From contig NZ_CP049867.1 in the NCBI RefSeq assembly GCF_011299595.1, positions 1,302,001 through 1,366,000 on the forward strand: a stretch of 64,000 bases of DNA. The letters are read 5' to 3'. The DNA is from Nocardioides sp. HDW12B (GTDB taxonomy: Bacteria > Actinomycetota > Actinomycetes > Propionibacteriales > Nocardioidaceae). Of this stretch, positions 8,775-18,525 are shown in pieces (the stretch's first letter is position 1; every line of letters begins with the position of its first letter). The position numbers were made by a program, and so were the translations under genes. The notes below the pieces were generated by a model. It had not been told where the DNA came from, did not search any database, and saw only the letters and a list, made by a program, of their open reading frames with translations.

Positions 8775-11095
8775 TGGTGGATCAGGACCGCGCGCTCCCG
8801 GCCCTCGGGGGTGCCGGGGTCCGCCACCTCGTCGAGGTCGAAGCGCACCCGGTGGATCAGGCCCTCGTAGCGGTTGCGCACCGGCAGGTAGTCGTCGACC
8901 ACCGGGGTGCCGCGGTCGACCCCGACGTTGAAGGTCTCGTCGAAGGAGAAGTAGTAGGCCGTCGTGGCCGGGATCCGGCCGGTGCCCACCATGGCGCCGT
9001 CCACCTCCAACGACACGGCCGCCCCGCTGCCGGGAGGACCGCCGTCGTAGTCGAAGCGCACCACGAGGTCGTGGCGTCCCGGCAGCATCGGCTTGCCGCC
9101 GCGCACGACGGTGAGGTCGCGACCCACGAAGTTGTAGGCGTAGTGCGGCACGCCGCCGACGACGTAGAGCGACCAGCCGCCGAAGCGCCCGCCCTGGGCC
9201 ACCACGACCCCGCTCGTGCCGGTCACCAGCTCGAGGTCGGCGGTGATGACGTGCGAGCGGTTCTTGACGTTCGGCGCGGTCTCCTCGGTGAGACGCCCGA
9301 CGCGGGGGCCGAACGACAGCGACGAGCGTCCGAGGTGCAGGTCGAGCCGGCCGGCGACCTCGGGGTTCTCACGCTCGGTGACGCGGTCGTCGAGGGGGAG
9401 GACGTGGAAGCGCTCGGCCTCCCGCAGGAAGATGTCCTGCAGCTCCTTCAGCTTCTCCGGGTGCTCGGCGGCGACGTCGCGGGCCTGGCTCCAGTCGGCG
9501 GCGTGCTCGTAGAGCTCCCAGACGTCCTCGTCGAACGGCACGCGCCCACCGCCGACCATCTCCCACGGGACACCGTGACGCGTGACCGCGGTCCAGCCCT
9601 CGTGGTGGACGCCGCGGTTGCCGATCATCTCGAAGTACTGCGTGGTGTGGCGGTCCGGCGCCTCGGCGTCGTCGAAGGTGTAGTGCAGGCTCGTGCCCTC
9701 GACCGGCTGCTGGGTGACCCCGCCGAACGTCTCGGGCACCTCGAGCCCGGTCGCCTCGAGGATGGTCGGCAGCACGTCGATGACGTGGTGCCACTGGTGC
9801 CGGACCTCGCCGCGGGCGGCGATGCCGTTGCCCCACCGCACGATCATCCCGTCGCGGGTGCCACCGAGGTGCGCGACCTGCTTGGTCCACGGGTACGGCG
9901 TGTTCATGGCCAGCGCCCACCCCGCCGGATAGATCCCGTACGTCGTGGGGTCGCCCAGGGCGTCCAGGCGGGCGGCCATGTCGGCGGTCTCGTCCTGGAT
10001 CCCGTGACCGACGAGGTGCTCGCGGAAGGTGCCGCGCGGACCGCCCTCGCCGGAGGCGCCGTTGTCGCCGAGCAGGTAGAAGATCAGGGTGTCGTCGAGC
10101 ACCTCGAGGTGCTCCAGCGCGTCGACCAGGCGGCCGATCTGCACGTCGGCGTGCTCGGCGAAGCCGGCGTAGGTCTCCATGAAGCGCGCGCCCACCCGCT
10201 TCTCGGTCTCGTCGAGCTCGTCCCAGTGCGGCACCCCCTCGGCCCACGGCGCCAGCTCGGTGGACTCGGGGAGCAGGCCGAGCTCCTTCTGCCGGGCCAG
10301 GGTGCGCTCGCGCTGCGCGTCCCAGCCGTCGTCGAAGCGCCCGGCGTACTTCTCACGCCACTCGGGGGCGACGTGGAAGGGCGCGTGCGTCGCGCCGAGC
10401 GCGACGTAGGTGAAGAAGGGGCGGTCCGGGGTGATCGCCTGCTGGTTCTCGATCCAGGAGATGGCGTGGTCGACGAGGTCCTCGGTGAGGTGGTAGCCGT
10501 CCTCGGGGAGCCGGTCCGGCTCGACCGCGTAGCGGCCCTGGTAGAGCTGCGGGTACCAGTGGTTCATCTCGGCGCCCATGAAGCCGTAGAAGTAGTCGAA
10601 GCCCTCGCCCATCGGCCAGCGGGGGAAGGGGCCTGAGGGGCTCACCTCCACCGGCGGGGTCTGGTGCCACTTGCCGATCGCGGCCGTGCAGTAGCCGTTG
10701 CCGCTGAGGATCTGGGCGATCGTGGCGGCGCTCGCCGGGCGGTAGCCGTGGTAGCCGGGCTCGGGCGTCGACATCTCGCTGGTGACGCCCATGCCGACGG
10801 AGTGGTGGTTGCGTCCGGTCATGAGCGCCTGCCGGGTCGGCGAGCACAGCGGCGTGACGTGGAAGCGGCTGTAGCGCAGCCCCTCGCCGGCCAGCCGCTC
10901 GGCCGTCGGCATCTCGCACGGCCCGCCGTACGTCGACGAGGCACCGAAGCCCATGTCGTCGATGAGCACCACGACCACGTTGGGCGAGCCGGTGACGGCC
11001 TCGACCGGACGGATCGGACGGGCCGTCGTGTCGACCTCGAGCGGCAGGCGGGTGCGATCGCGACCGCTCCCAGGCTGCCTGTCACGTGCACTCAC
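8771..11095 (-). CDS. Type I arylsulfatase (AtsA/AtsD-like, Cys-type)
   Basis: 774 residues, the length class of the large actinobacterial arylsulfatases. It hydrolyses sulfate esters with a formylglycine nucleophile and Ca2+. The metal-binding Asp pair is in VVVLIDDMGFG (residues 46-47). The modification motif is TPLCSPTRQALMTGRNHH with Cys84 (C-x-P-x-R). There is a further metal site in LLGDNGASGEGG. The C-terminal ~200 residues form an accessory beta domain. No signal peptide is visible, so it is probably cytoplasmic. GTG at 11095 has AGGAGG upstream and overlaps the iclR stop. The substrate is unknown; the neighbourhood (transporter and carnitine genes) hints at a sulfated small organic molecule rather than a polysaccharide. 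Confidence 0.92.
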   Translation of the reverse strand: MSARDRQPGSGRDRTRLPLEVDTTARPIRPVEAVTGSPNVVVVLIDDMGFGASSTYGGPCEMPTAERLAGEGLRYSRFHVTPLCSPTRQALMTGRNHHSVGMGVTSEMSTPEPGYHGYRPASAATIAQILSGNGYCTAAIGKWHQTPPVEVSPSGPFPRWPMGEGFDYFYGFMGAEMNHWYPQLYQGRYAVEPDRLPEDGYHLTEDLVDHAISWIENQQAITPDRPFFTYVALGATHAPFHVAPEWREKYAGRFDDGWDAQRERTLARQKELGLLPESTELAPWAEGVPHWDELDETEKRVGARFMETYAGFAEHADVQIGRLVDALEHLEVLDDTLIFYLLGDNGASGEGGPRGTFREHLVGHGIQDETADMAARLDALGDPTTYGIYPAGWALAMNTPYPWTKQVAHLGGTRDGMIVRWGNGIAARGEVRHQWHHVIDVLPTILEATGLEVPETFGGVTQQPVEGTSLHYTFDDAEAPDRHTTQYFEMIGNRGVHHEGWTAVTRHGVPWEMVGGGRVPFDEDVWELYEHAADWSQARDVAAEHPEKLKELQDIFLREAERFHVLPLDDRVTERENPEVAGRLDLHLGRSSLSFGPRVGRLTEETAPNVKNRSHVITADLELVTGTSGVVVAQGGRFGGWSLYVVGGVPHYAYNFVGRDLTVVRGGKPMLPGRHDLVVRFDYDGGPPGSGAAVSLEVDGAMVGTGRIPATTAYYFSFDETFNVGVDRGTPVVDDYLPVRNRYEGLIHRVRFDLDEVADPGTPEGRERAVLIHQ

Positions 11096-11949
11096 CGGGT
11101 GGGACCTCCTGGGCTCGCGGGGACCGCGGGCGCGCCGCCCGGGTTGCCCGTCGCCTCATGATGGGCCCCCGCGCGACGCCGGGCGACCTCCGCCGCGCCG
11201 GAGAGGGCGAGCCGTCCCAGCGACTCGAAGCGGTCCGGGGTCAGCCGCTCGCCCGGGCCCCAGAGACTGACCACGGCCACCGGCCGGCCCACCAGGTCCA
11301 GGACCGGCGCGGAGACGCCCCAGGCGGAGCTCTCGAACTCGCCGCGGCACACGGCGTACCCGTGGGCCCGCACCTGCGCCAGCTCGTCCTCGAGCGCGGC
11401 GTACGACGTGATCGTGGTCGGCGTGTGCCGGGGCAGGGGCTGGTCGGGGGGCAGGCCCAGGAGCGCGCGACGCTCCTCGTCGGGGGAGAAGGCGAGCAGC
11501 ACCTTGCCGGTCGAGGTGGCGTGGAGGGAGACCTCCTGGCCGAGCCAGCCCGCGGCGACCACGCCTCCTGCCGGGGCCTCGGCCACGTAGGTGAGCGTGC
11601 CGTCGCGGACGACCGCGAGCGCGGCCGTCTCCTGCGCCTGCGCCGCGAGGTCACGCAGCACCTCGCGGGACTTCTCCGCGAGCGCGGTGCCGGAGGCCTG
11701 GTCGGCGAGGGCCAGCAGGGCAGGCCCGAGCACGTAGGTCCCGCGGGCCTCGTCGCGGCGCACCAGGTCCTCCTGCTCGAGCGTGGTGAGCAGGCGCCAC
11801 GAGGTGGTGCGGTTGAGGCCGACGGCCTCGCCCAGGGCGGTCGCCGTGCCGTCGGGACCGGTGGCCGCCGCCACCGCGCGCAGCAGTGCCGCGGCGCGCA
11901 CCACCGACTGCACACCCGCAGCCGCTGGCCTCAGCTGTGATGCCGACAT
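11092..11949 (-). CDS. IclR-family transcriptional regulator
   Basis: 285 residues. The N-terminal winged helix (~15-75) has VRAAALLRAVA, then TALGEAVGLNRTTSWRLLTTLEQEDLVRR. The C-terminal IclR effector domain (~85-255) has LHATSTGKVLLAF, typical of the family. The proline/alanine-rich tail from ~265 is unusual but short. ATG at 11949 is preferred over an upstream in-frame start, because the 26 residues before it do not look like IclR. It is the first gene of the sulfatase operon and divergent from the ABC transporter, so it probably controls both units through the 100-base gap. Confidence 0.92.
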   Translation of the reverse strand: MSASQLRPAAAGVQSVVRAAALLRAVAAATGPDGTATALGEAVGLNRTTSWRLLTTLEQEDLVRRDEARGTYVLGPALLALADQASGTALAEKSREVLRDLAAQAQETAALAVVRDGTLTYVAEAPAGGVVAAGWLGQEVSLHATSTGKVLLAFSPDEERRALLGLPPDQPLPRHTPTTITSYAALEDELAQVRAHGYAVCRGEFESSAWGVSAPVLDLVGRPVAVVSLWGPGERLTPDRFESLGRLALSGAAEVARRRAGAHHEATGNPGGAPAVPASPGGPTR

Positions 11950-11973
11950 CGGAAAACCCGGGCCCTTCAGTCG

Positions 11974-12002
11974 TTGACCGTCTCTTCCCCGCCCTCTAAG
12001 TT
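11974..12002 (+). promoter_or_regulatory. Predicted sigma70-type promoter of the transporter/carnitine operon
   Basis: TTGACC (11974-11979) and TAAGTT (11997-12002) are separated by 17 bases in the iclR/ABC divergent gap. This is a good actinobacterial -35/-10 pair (TTGACN, TANNNT), placed about 48 bases upstream of the GTG start at 12050. Confidence 0.5.
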
Positions 12003-12035
12003 GCAAATATCCACCGGCCGTTCGCATTGCGCAAC
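12000..12035. promoter_or_regulatory. Imperfect inverted repeat, candidate IclR operator
   Basis: GTTGCAAAT (12000-12008) faces ATTGCGCAAC (12026-12035). The right arm also contains the perfect palindrome TTGCGCAA (12028-12035). The element covers the predicted -10 and the likely transcription start of the rightward operon, the place expected for repression by the divergently encoded IclR protein. Confidence 0.45.
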
Positions 12036-12049
12036 AGGGGAGTCACGAC

Positions 12050-13642
12050 GTGAACCAGAACGAGCGCCGCACCTGGCAGATGTCCCGCCGAGAGCTTCTC
12101 CGCTACTCCGGCATCAGCGCCGCAGCCGTCGCCGGCAGCAGCTTCCTCGCGGCGTGCGGGGGTGACAGCGGTGGAGGCAGCGGCTCCGGGGGGAGCGGTG
12201 GCCCGCAGGGCAGCGGGGGCCTGCTGATCCACGGCGCGACCGGCGGTGGCAGCAAGGACACGCTCGACCCGCACGCGCCCGTGACGAACCCGGACATCGC
12301 CCGTGTGAGCAACCTCTACGAGCCGCTTTTCTTCTGGAACAACAATTATGAGCTCGAGCCGGCGCTCGCCGAGTCGATCGAGGGCTCCAAGGACGCCACC
12401 GAGTGGACGATCAAGATGCGTTCGGGCGTCACCTTCCACAACGGCAAGACCGTGACGGCCGAGGACGCCTGGTTCAGCATCCAGCGTGTGGCCGACCCGA
12501 AGGCGCCGCTCTCGGCGGGTGGTCAGCTGTCGCAGATCATCGACTTCGACGCCACCAAGGTCGTCGACGAGACCACGTTGAAGCTCGTGCTGAACACGCC
12601 GTACGCGATCCTCGACTCGCTCCTCGCGGAGTACACGCTCGGCATCATCCCCACCGACTTCGACATCAAGAACCCGGTCGGCACCGGCGCCTTCGCCTTC
12701 AAGTCGTTCGACCCCGGCAAGACCAGCACCTTCACCAAGTACGCCGACTACTGGGGCGACCCGGCCTTCGTCGACGAGCTGCAGATCCAGGACTTCGCCA
12801 ACGACAGCGCCAAGGTCAACGCGCTGCAGGCCGGTCAGATCCAGACCGTCGACAACCTGCCCTACAACCTCATCGAGACGATCAAGGGCGCGGGCGGCGG
12901 CGTGCTGGTCTCCGACACCGGTGCCTGGGTGCCCTTCACGATGCGCGTCGACGTCGCGCCGTTCGACGACGTCCGCGTCCGCCAGGCGATGCGTCTGATC
13001 GTGGACCGTCAGCAGATGATCGACCAGACGCTGAGCGGCTACGGCTCGCTGGGCAACGACCTCTACGCCCCCTTCGACACGGCCTACGCGAGCGACCTGC
13101 CCCAGCGCGAGCAGGACATCGACCAGGCCAAGTCGCTGCTCGCCTCGGCGGGTGCCGAGGGCCTCCAGGTGGAGCTCTTCACCGGCGACGACATCGGCTC
13201 CGTCGCTCCCGCGGCGGCCAACCTCTTCGCCGAGCAGGCCAAGGCGGCCGGCGTCGAGGTCAAGGTCACCAAGAAGACGCCGTTCTACGACGACGACTAC
13301 CTGTCCTACGCCTTCGCCCAGGACTTCTGGAACACGCGCAACTACATCCCGCAGGCCGTCGTCGGCACGTTCCCCCCGGACCAGGGCGGCACCTACAACG
13401 AGACCCACTGGGACAACGAGGAGCACCGCAACCTCGTCAACGCCGCGGCGAAGGAGCTCGACGAGGCCAAGCGCACCGAGCTGCTCCAGCAGGCCCAGGA
13501 GATCGAGTACGAGGAGGGCGGTCTCATCGTCTGGGGCTTCCGTCAGCAGGTCGACGGCTACGCCCAGGGCGTCCAGGGCATCGAGGAGAGCAAGTACCTC
13601 CCGCTCGGCTCCTACAAGTTCCAGAACGTCTCGGTCCAGTAG
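12050..13642 (+). CDS. ABC transporter substrate-binding lipoprotein (SBP_bac_5 family)
   Basis: 530 residues. The N-terminus carries a twin-arginine-like motif (MSRRELLRYSG), a hydrophobic stretch and the lipobox FLAAC, so the mature protein should be a Tat-exported lipoprotein anchored outside the membrane by Cys. A Gly/Ser linker follows. The SBP_bac_5 core contains YEPLFFWNNN, FHNGKTVTAEDAWFSIQRV, GTGAFAFKSFDPG, VRQAMRLIVDRQQMID and TYNETHWDNEEHRNLV. The family binds peptides, opines and other polar solutes. Encoded directly before its permeases, it sets the operon's specificity; carnitine or an acylcarnitine-like cation is plausible from downstream genes. GTG start with GGGGAG nine bases upstream. 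Confidence 0.92.
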   Translation: MNQNERRTWQMSRRELLRYSGISAAAVAGSSFLAACGGDSGGGSGSGGSGGPQGSGGLLIHGATGGGSKDTLDPHAPVTNPDIARVSNLYEPLFFWNNNYELEPALAESIEGSKDATEWTIKMRSGVTFHNGKTVTAEDAWFSIQRVADPKAPLSAGGQLSQIIDFDATKVVDETTLKLVLNTPYAILDSLLAEYTLGIIPTDFDIKNPVGTGAFAFKSFDPGKTSTFTKYADYWGDPAFVDELQIQDFANDSAKVNALQAGQIQTVDNLPYNLIETIKGAGGGVLVSDTGAWVPFTMRVDVAPFDDVRVRQAMRLIVDRQQMIDQTLSGYGSLGNDLYAPFDTAYASDLPQREQDIDQAKSLLASAGAEGLQVELFTGDDIGSVAPAAANLFAEQAKAAGVEVKVTKKTPFYDDDYLSYAFAQDFWNTRNYIPQAVVGTFPPDQGGTYNETHWDNEEHRNLVNAAAKELDEAKRTELLQQAQEIEYEEGGLIVWGFRQQVDGYAQGVQGIEESKYLPLGSYKFQNVSVQ

Positions 13643-13663
13643 GGCCGGGAGGGGAACCCGGAG

Positions 13664-14701
13664 ATGACTGATGTCGCGACAGCCTTGCCGGATCCTCTCG
13701 CGAGGGTCACCCCGCCGAAGGGCCGCCACGGGGCGGCCGCGTGGGCGATGTGGATCGGCCGGCGGTTGCTCCTCGCCCTGCTGACCCTCTGGCTCGTGTC
13801 CGTCCTGGTGTTCCTCGCCACCGCCACCCTGGGTGACCCGGTGCGGGCGATCCTCGGACGCGACTACAACTCCAACCCGGGCCGGGTGGCCGAGCTCGAG
13901 CAGCTGCTCAACACCGACGCGAACGTCGTCTCGCGCTACTTCGACTGGCTCGGCGGGCTGCTGACCGGCGACCCGGGCGTCTCCCTGGCCAGCGGCCAGC
14001 CCGTCGGCGAGCTGATCTCGGACAGCGTCGTCAACTCCGCGGTCCTCGTGCTGCTGTCCGCGGTGGTGATGATCCCGCTCGCCTTCGGCCTCGCGATGGT
14101 CTCCGCCCACTACCGGCGCCGTCGACCCGACACCGTCATCCAGACCGTGCTGCTGGCGATGGCCGGACTGCCCGAGTTCGTCATCGGCGTGCTGCTCATC
14201 GCGCTGCTGGCGACCTCGGTGCTCACCGTGCTGCCGGCGGTGACGATCACCTCGCCGACCGGGAGCCCGTGGGACAACCCCGACGTCATGGTCCTGCCGA
14301 CGTTGACGCTGGTGCTGTGGGTGACGCCGTACGTGTCGCGCATCGTCCGCGCGTCCCTGCTCGAGGTCATCGACAGCGACTACGTCGAGCTCGCCCGGCT
14401 CAAGGGCATCCCCGAGAAGGTTGTGATCCGCAAGCACGCGCTCCTCAACGCGATCGTGCCGGGCATCCAGGTCGTCGCGCTGCAGCTGGCCTTCCTGGCC
14501 GGCGGCGTCGTGATCGTCGAGACGCTGTTCTCCTACCCCGGGGTGGGGCTCCAGCTCGTCGACGCGGTGCGCAACCACGACGTCGCCGTGGTCCAGGCGC
14601 TGAGCATGATCATCGCCGGCGTCTACGTCGTGGTGAACCTGGTCGCCGACCTGCTGTCCATCCTGCTGACCCCCCGAGCGAGGACGGCGATCTCGTCATG
14701 A
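13664..14701 (+). CDS. ABC transporter permease, DppB/OppB type
   Basis: 345 residues with six membrane helices and the binding-protein-dependent permease EAA loop (YVELARLKGIPEKVVIRKHALLN, around residues 240-262), which contacts the ATPase. The N-terminal TM (RRLLLALLTLWLVSVLVF) and large first extracytoplasmic loop are typical of DppB. There is a strong ribosome site just upstream (13648-13663). Its stop overlaps the next permease's ATG. Confidence 0.93.
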   Translation: MTDVATALPDPLARVTPPKGRHGAAAWAMWIGRRLLLALLTLWLVSVLVFLATATLGDPVRAILGRDYNSNPGRVAELEQLLNTDANVVSRYFDWLGGLLTGDPGVSLASGQPVGELISDSVVNSAVLVLLSAVVMIPLAFGLAMVSAHYRRRRPDTVIQTVLLAMAGLPEFVIGVLLIALLATSVLTVLPAVTITSPTGSPWDNPDVMVLPTLTLVLWVTPYVSRIVRASLLEVIDSDYVELARLKGIPEKVVIRKHALLNAIVPGIQVVALQLAFLAGGVVIVETLFSYPGVGLQLVDAVRNHDVAVVQALSMIIAGVYVVVNLVADLLSILLTPRARTAISS

Positions 14702-15543
14702 GTGCACCGGAAGCAGCACCCGCGGAGCCGTCGACGTTCCGCAAGGCCCTGCGCCAGAAGCGCTTCACCGTCGGCCTGGGGATCACCCTGCTGCTGGTGG
14801 CCTTCGTGGTCGTCGCGCCCTCCCTGGCACCCTTCGGCGAGAACGAGACGGCCGGCCCGCCCTACGGCAAGGACGGCTTCCTCGGCACCGACTACCTCGG
14901 TCAGGACGTGCTGTCGCGCGTCATGCACGGGGGGCAGGAGATCCTCCTCATCGCCGTGGGCGGCACCGTCCTCGGCATGGTGCTGGGCATCGCGGTCGGC
15001 ATCGTCGCGGCGTACGCCGGCGGGTGGTGGGACGAGGTGATCATGCGTCTCAACGACGTCGTGCTCTCCTTCCCCCAGATCCTGCTGGCGCTGGTCGTGC
15101 TCACGGCGATCACCCAGCCGTCCGCCTGGATCCTCATCGCCCTCGTCGGCATCTCCCACGCACCCCGTGTCGCGCGGCTGGCCCGCGGCGTCGCGCTCGG
15201 CATCGTCGGCCGCGACTTCGTGATCGCCGCCGAGGCACTGGGCGAGAAGCGGACACGCGTGATCCTCGCCGAGGTGCTGCCGAACATGAACGCCCCGCTG
15301 CTCGCCGAGGGCGGGCTCCGGCTCACCTACTCGATCGGCCTGGTCGGCTCGCTCGGCTTCCTCGGCTTCTCCACCGACCCCGGCGCCGCCAACTGGGGCC
15401 AGATGATCCAGGAGAACCGGTTGGGGCTGGCCACCCAGCCCTGGGCGGTCCTGGCCCCGGTGCTCGTCATCGCGATCTTCGCCATCGGCACCAACCTGAT
15501 GGCCGACGGCATCGCCCAGGTCGCCCAGCGAGGGGACTCCTGA
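14698..15543 (+). CDS. ABC transporter permease, DppC/OppC type
   Basis: 281 residues. The N-terminal helix is TVGLGITLLLVAFVVVAPS, followed by the DppC hallmark FLGTDYLGQDVLSRVMHGG, four further helices and the EAA loop DFVIAAEALGEKRTRVILAEVLPN. It pairs with the preceding DppB-type permease; the start overlaps that stop (ATGA). The upstream in-frame extension belongs to another frame of the first permease and was discarded. Confidence 0.93.
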   Translation: MSAPEAAPAEPSTFRKALRQKRFTVGLGITLLLVAFVVVAPSLAPFGENETAGPPYGKDGFLGTDYLGQDVLSRVMHGGQEILLIAVGGTVLGMVLGIAVGIVAAYAGGWWDEVIMRLNDVVLSFPQILLALVVLTAITQPSAWILIALVGISHAPRVARLARGVALGIVGRDFVIAAEALGEKRTRVILAEVLPNMNAPLLAEGGLRLTYSIGLVGSLGFLGFSTDPGAANWGQMIQENRLGLATQPWAVLAPVLVIAIFAIGTNLMADGIAQVAQRGDS

Positions 15544-17348
15544 TGACCGCCACCGAGCACGGGGCCGTCCCCGCGGGCACGCCGACCGGCGGGCTCGTCG
15601 TCGAGGACCTCGGCGTCGTCCTCACGGGCCGCGACGTCGACGTGGTCGACGACATCGACCTGGTGCTGCGACCCGGCGAGGTCGTCGGCCTGGTCGGCGA
15701 GTCCGGCTCCGGCAAGACGACGGTCGGCACGTCGCTGCTGGGCTACTCCCGCGCCGGGGCGACGATCGCGGCCGGCCGGGTGATGCTGGCCGAGCGTGAC
15801 GTGCTGTCCATGCACTGGCGCGAGATGCGGCAGGTGCGCGGGCAGGAGATCGCCTACGTCCCCCAGGACCCGGCCTCCGCGCTCAACCCGAGCATCCGCA
15901 TCGGCAAGCAGATCGTCGAGCTGCTCGAGCTGCGCGGCATCGGCACCTCCGAGTCCCGGCTCAAGGCCGCGCGCGAAGGCCTGGCCGAGGTGGGCCTGCC
16001 GAACGACGACGCGTTCCTGCGTCGCTACGCCCACCAGCTGTCCGGCGGTCAGGTGCAGCGCGTCGCCCTGGCCATGGCCTTCCTGCCGAAGCCCAAGGTG
16101 CTGGTGCTCGACGAGCCGACCACCGGCCTCGACGTGACCACGCAGGCGATGGTGCTCGCCACCATGGCCGAGCTGTGCCGCGCCCACGGCGTCAGCGCGC
16201 TCTACGTCACCCACGACCTCGCGGTGGTCGCCAATATCGCCGACCGGGTGGCGGTGATGTACGCCGGACAGATCGTCGAGCTCGGACCGAGGGACGCGGT
16301 CTTCGCCGACCCGAAGCACCCCTACACGCGTGCCCTGCTGGACTCCATCCCGCACCTGAGCCAGGCACGGGCGCTGACCGGGATCCCCGGCCGCACCCCG
16401 GCGCCGGGAGCCCGCCCGGGTGGCTGCCGCTTCCACGACCGCTGCTCCTTCGCCGTCGACGCCTGCCGCAGCGAGGTGCCGCAGCTGGCGACGGTGGGCA
16501 CCGACCACGACGTGCGGTGCATCCGGGTGCAGGACATCGGTCGCTGGGACATCTCCCGCGGCACGGTGCCCGACGCCGACCCGGACAAGGCGCGCGAGAT
16601 CATCCTGTCGATCGAGAACCTCGACGTCTTCTACGGCCGCGGCCATGTCGTGCACGACGTCAGCTTCGACCTCGCCAAGGCCGAGGTGGTCGCGCTGGTG
16701 GGGGAGTCCGGCAGCGGCAAGACCACGATCTCGCGCTCGGTCGGCGGCCTGCACAAGGACTGGACCGGGTCGATCTGCCTCGACGGCGAGCCGCTGGCGA
16801 AGGGCGCCCGCCGTCGCAGCGCGCTCGACCGCAAGCGGGTGCAGTACATCTTCCAGAACCCGTACCTCTCGTTGAACCCGCGCCTGACCATCGAGCAGAT
16901 CGTCAAGCGGCCGATGGAGCTGTTCGGCATCGCCTCCGGCAAGGAAGCCACCGACCGCGTCGTCGACCTGCTCGACCAGGTGGCGCTGGGGCCGACGATG
17001 CTGCGCTACCAGGCGAGCCGGCTCTCCGGCGGAGAGCGCCAGCGCGTCGCGATCGCCCGGGCACTGGCCGCCGAGCCGGACGTCATGGTCTGCGACGAGA
17101 TCACCTCGGCGCTCGACGTGTCCGTCCAGGGCTCGATCGTGGCCCTCCTCGAGGGCCTGCGCCTGCAGCGCGGGATCAGCCTGCTGTTCGTGACCCACAA
17201 CCTGGCCCTGGTGCGCTCGATCGCGGCGCGGGTCGAGATCCTCCAGCACGGCAGGATCGTCGAGTCGGGCCCGGTGGTCGACGTCATGGACAACCCGCGT
17301 GAGGAGTACACCCGCACGTTGCTGAGCAACAGCCCCCGGATCGACTGA
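15543..17348 (+). CDS. Fused two-domain ABC transporter ATPase (DppD-DppF type)
   Basis: 601 residues holding two complete nucleotide-binding domains in one chain. NBD1 (~15-330): Walker A GESGSGKTTVG, signature LSGGQVQR, Walker B VLVLDEPTTGLD, and the oligopeptide C-terminal motif CRFHDRCSFAVDAC. NBD2 (~355-600): Walker A GESGSGKTTIS, signature LSGGERQR, Walker B VMVCDEITSALD. The cysteines of the NBD1 tail could hold the Fe-S or metal centre known in some DppD proteins. It powers the two permeases upstream. The start overlaps the previous stop at 15541-15543. Confidence 0.93.
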   Translation: MTATEHGAVPAGTPTGGLVVEDLGVVLTGRDVDVVDDIDLVLRPGEVVGLVGESGSGKTTVGTSLLGYSRAGATIAAGRVMLAERDVLSMHWREMRQVRGQEIAYVPQDPASALNPSIRIGKQIVELLELRGIGTSESRLKAAREGLAEVGLPNDDAFLRRYAHQLSGGQVQRVALAMAFLPKPKVLVLDEPTTGLDVTTQAMVLATMAELCRAHGVSALYVTHDLAVVANIADRVAVMYAGQIVELGPRDAVFADPKHPYTRALLDSIPHLSQARALTGIPGRTPAPGARPGGCRFHDRCSFAVDACRSEVPQLATVGTDHDVRCIRVQDIGRWDISRGTVPDADPDKAREIILSIENLDVFYGRGHVVHDVSFDLAKAEVVALVGESGSGKTTISRSVGGLHKDWTGSICLDGEPLAKGARRRSALDRKRVQYIFQNPYLSLNPRLTIEQIVKRPMELFGIASGKEATDRVVDLLDQVALGPTMLRYQASRLSGGERQRVAIARALAAEPDVMVCDEITSALDVSVQGSIVALLEGLRLQRGISLLFVTHNLALVRSIAARVEILQHGRIVESGPVVDVMDNPREEYTRTLLSNSPRID

Positions 17349-17355
17349 GGGGACC

Positions 17356-18525
17356 GTGCCGGCCTCGCCCCCGGGCCCGCTGCTGTCCCGCCTGCGGTTC
17401 ACCGACCCGCAGGGGGACGCCGACTGGCGCCACGTCGTCGTGCCGGCGTCGCGCGCCCGTGCCCTGCCGAGCGCTCCGGGACCCTCGCTCGCCCCTGCCA
17501 CCGCCCTCGAGATCGCCGGGGCGGGGACCACGTGGACGCTCGACGCGTGGCTCGAGGAGACCTGGACGACGTCGCTGCTCGTCCTCGACGGCGGGGCCGT
17601 CGCGCACGAGTGGTACGCCCCCGGCCTCGGACCACGGACGTGCTTCCTCGGGGCGTCGATGACCAAGTCCGTGCTCGCCCACCTGGTCGGGCGGGCCGTG
17701 ACGGCGGGGGAGCTGCGCGTGGAGGACGAGGTCCGCGCCCTCGTGCCCGAGCTGGCCGGCAGCGGCTACGACGGGACCCGCGTGCTCGACGTGCTGACCA
17801 TGACGACCGGGGTCGACTGGGTCGAGGACCACCGCGACCCCGACTCGCTCGCCTCGACGCTGCTCACCTGCTTCGCCGAGGGTGGCGACTCACGCGCCCT
17901 CCTCGGGCGGGTGCGCCCCGGGGTGGTTCCCGGCACTCGGTGGTCCTACTGCACCGCCGACTCCCAGGTGCTCGACTGGGCGCGCGAGCGGGCCACCGGC
18001 CGCACCTTCGTCGAGGACCTGACGTCGCTGTGGGCCGACCTGGGGTGCGAGGACGACGCGGTCGTGGGGGTCGACGGCCACGGGGTGGCGCTCGCCGGCG
18101 GAGCCCTGGCCGCCACCGCCCGCGACTGGGCCCGGATCGGGCGGCTGGCGGCCACCGGCCGCCCGGCCGGTGCCGACGACCAGGCCCTCCACGACCCCGC
18201 CTGGACCGCGGACGCGGCCCGACCGGCGTACGCCTTCACCGCGCCGGGGCGGCTGCCCAGCAGCATCTGCGGCCACGTCGGCTTCGGACGCCACTGGTGG
18301 CCGCTCGACGACGACGGGCGGCGCGTGGCCGCCGACGGCAGCCGCGGCCAGCTGGTCGCGGTGGACCGCGGCACCGGTGCGGTCGTCGTCAAGACCTCGC
18401 AGTGGCCGTACGGCGACCCGTGGGCGGACCGCCACTTCCGTGACCTCAGCTACCTCGGGCTCCAGCAGCTGCTGGACGCCCTCGACCCGCACGACGATCC
18501 CGTCGAAGGAGTGACGCGCCCGTGA
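17356..18525 (+). CDS. Beta-lactamase-fold serine hydrolase, candidate acylcarnitine esterase
   Basis: 389 residues of the class C beta-lactamase / penicillin-binding-like family. The nucleophile motif S-x-x-K is SMTK at Ser101. The second motif Y-x-T appears as SYCTAD (Tyr198). A third block, [10 protein letters not shown], comes later. No signal peptide is visible, so it is likely cytoplasmic. These enzymes hydrolyse esters or amides. It sits between the transporter and the carnitine genes. Pseudomonas carnitine loci also carry a hydrolase that releases carnitine from short-chain acylcarnitines, although of another fold as far as I recall. De-esterification of the imported compound is therefore a reasonable inference, not shown. 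GTG start, 7 bases after the ATPase. Confidence 0.8.
   Translation: MPASPPGPLLSRLRFTDPQGDADWRHVVVPASRARALPSAPGPSLAPATALEIAGAGTTWTLDAWLEETWTTSLLVLDGGAVAHEWYAPGLGPRTCFLGASMTKSVLAHLVGRAVTAGELRVEDEVRALVPELAGSGYDGTRVLDVLTMTTGVDWVEDHRDPDSLASTLLTCFAEGGDSRALLGRVRPGVVPGTRWSYCTADSQVLDWARERATGRTFVEDLTSLWADLGCEDDAVVGVDGHGVALAGGALAATARDWARIGRLAATGRPAGADDQALHDPAWTADAARPAYAFTAPGRLPSSICGHVGFGRHWWPLDDDGRRVAADGSRGQLVAVDRGTGAVVVKTSQWPYGDPWADRHFRDLSYLGLQQLLDALDPHDDPVEGVTRP

Noticed and set aside
11996-14578. 860-codon open frame opposite the substrate-binding protein and first permease
   Set aside because: Antisense shadow; the plus-strand proteins have clear lipobox, SBP_bac_5 and permease signatures and proper ribosome sites.
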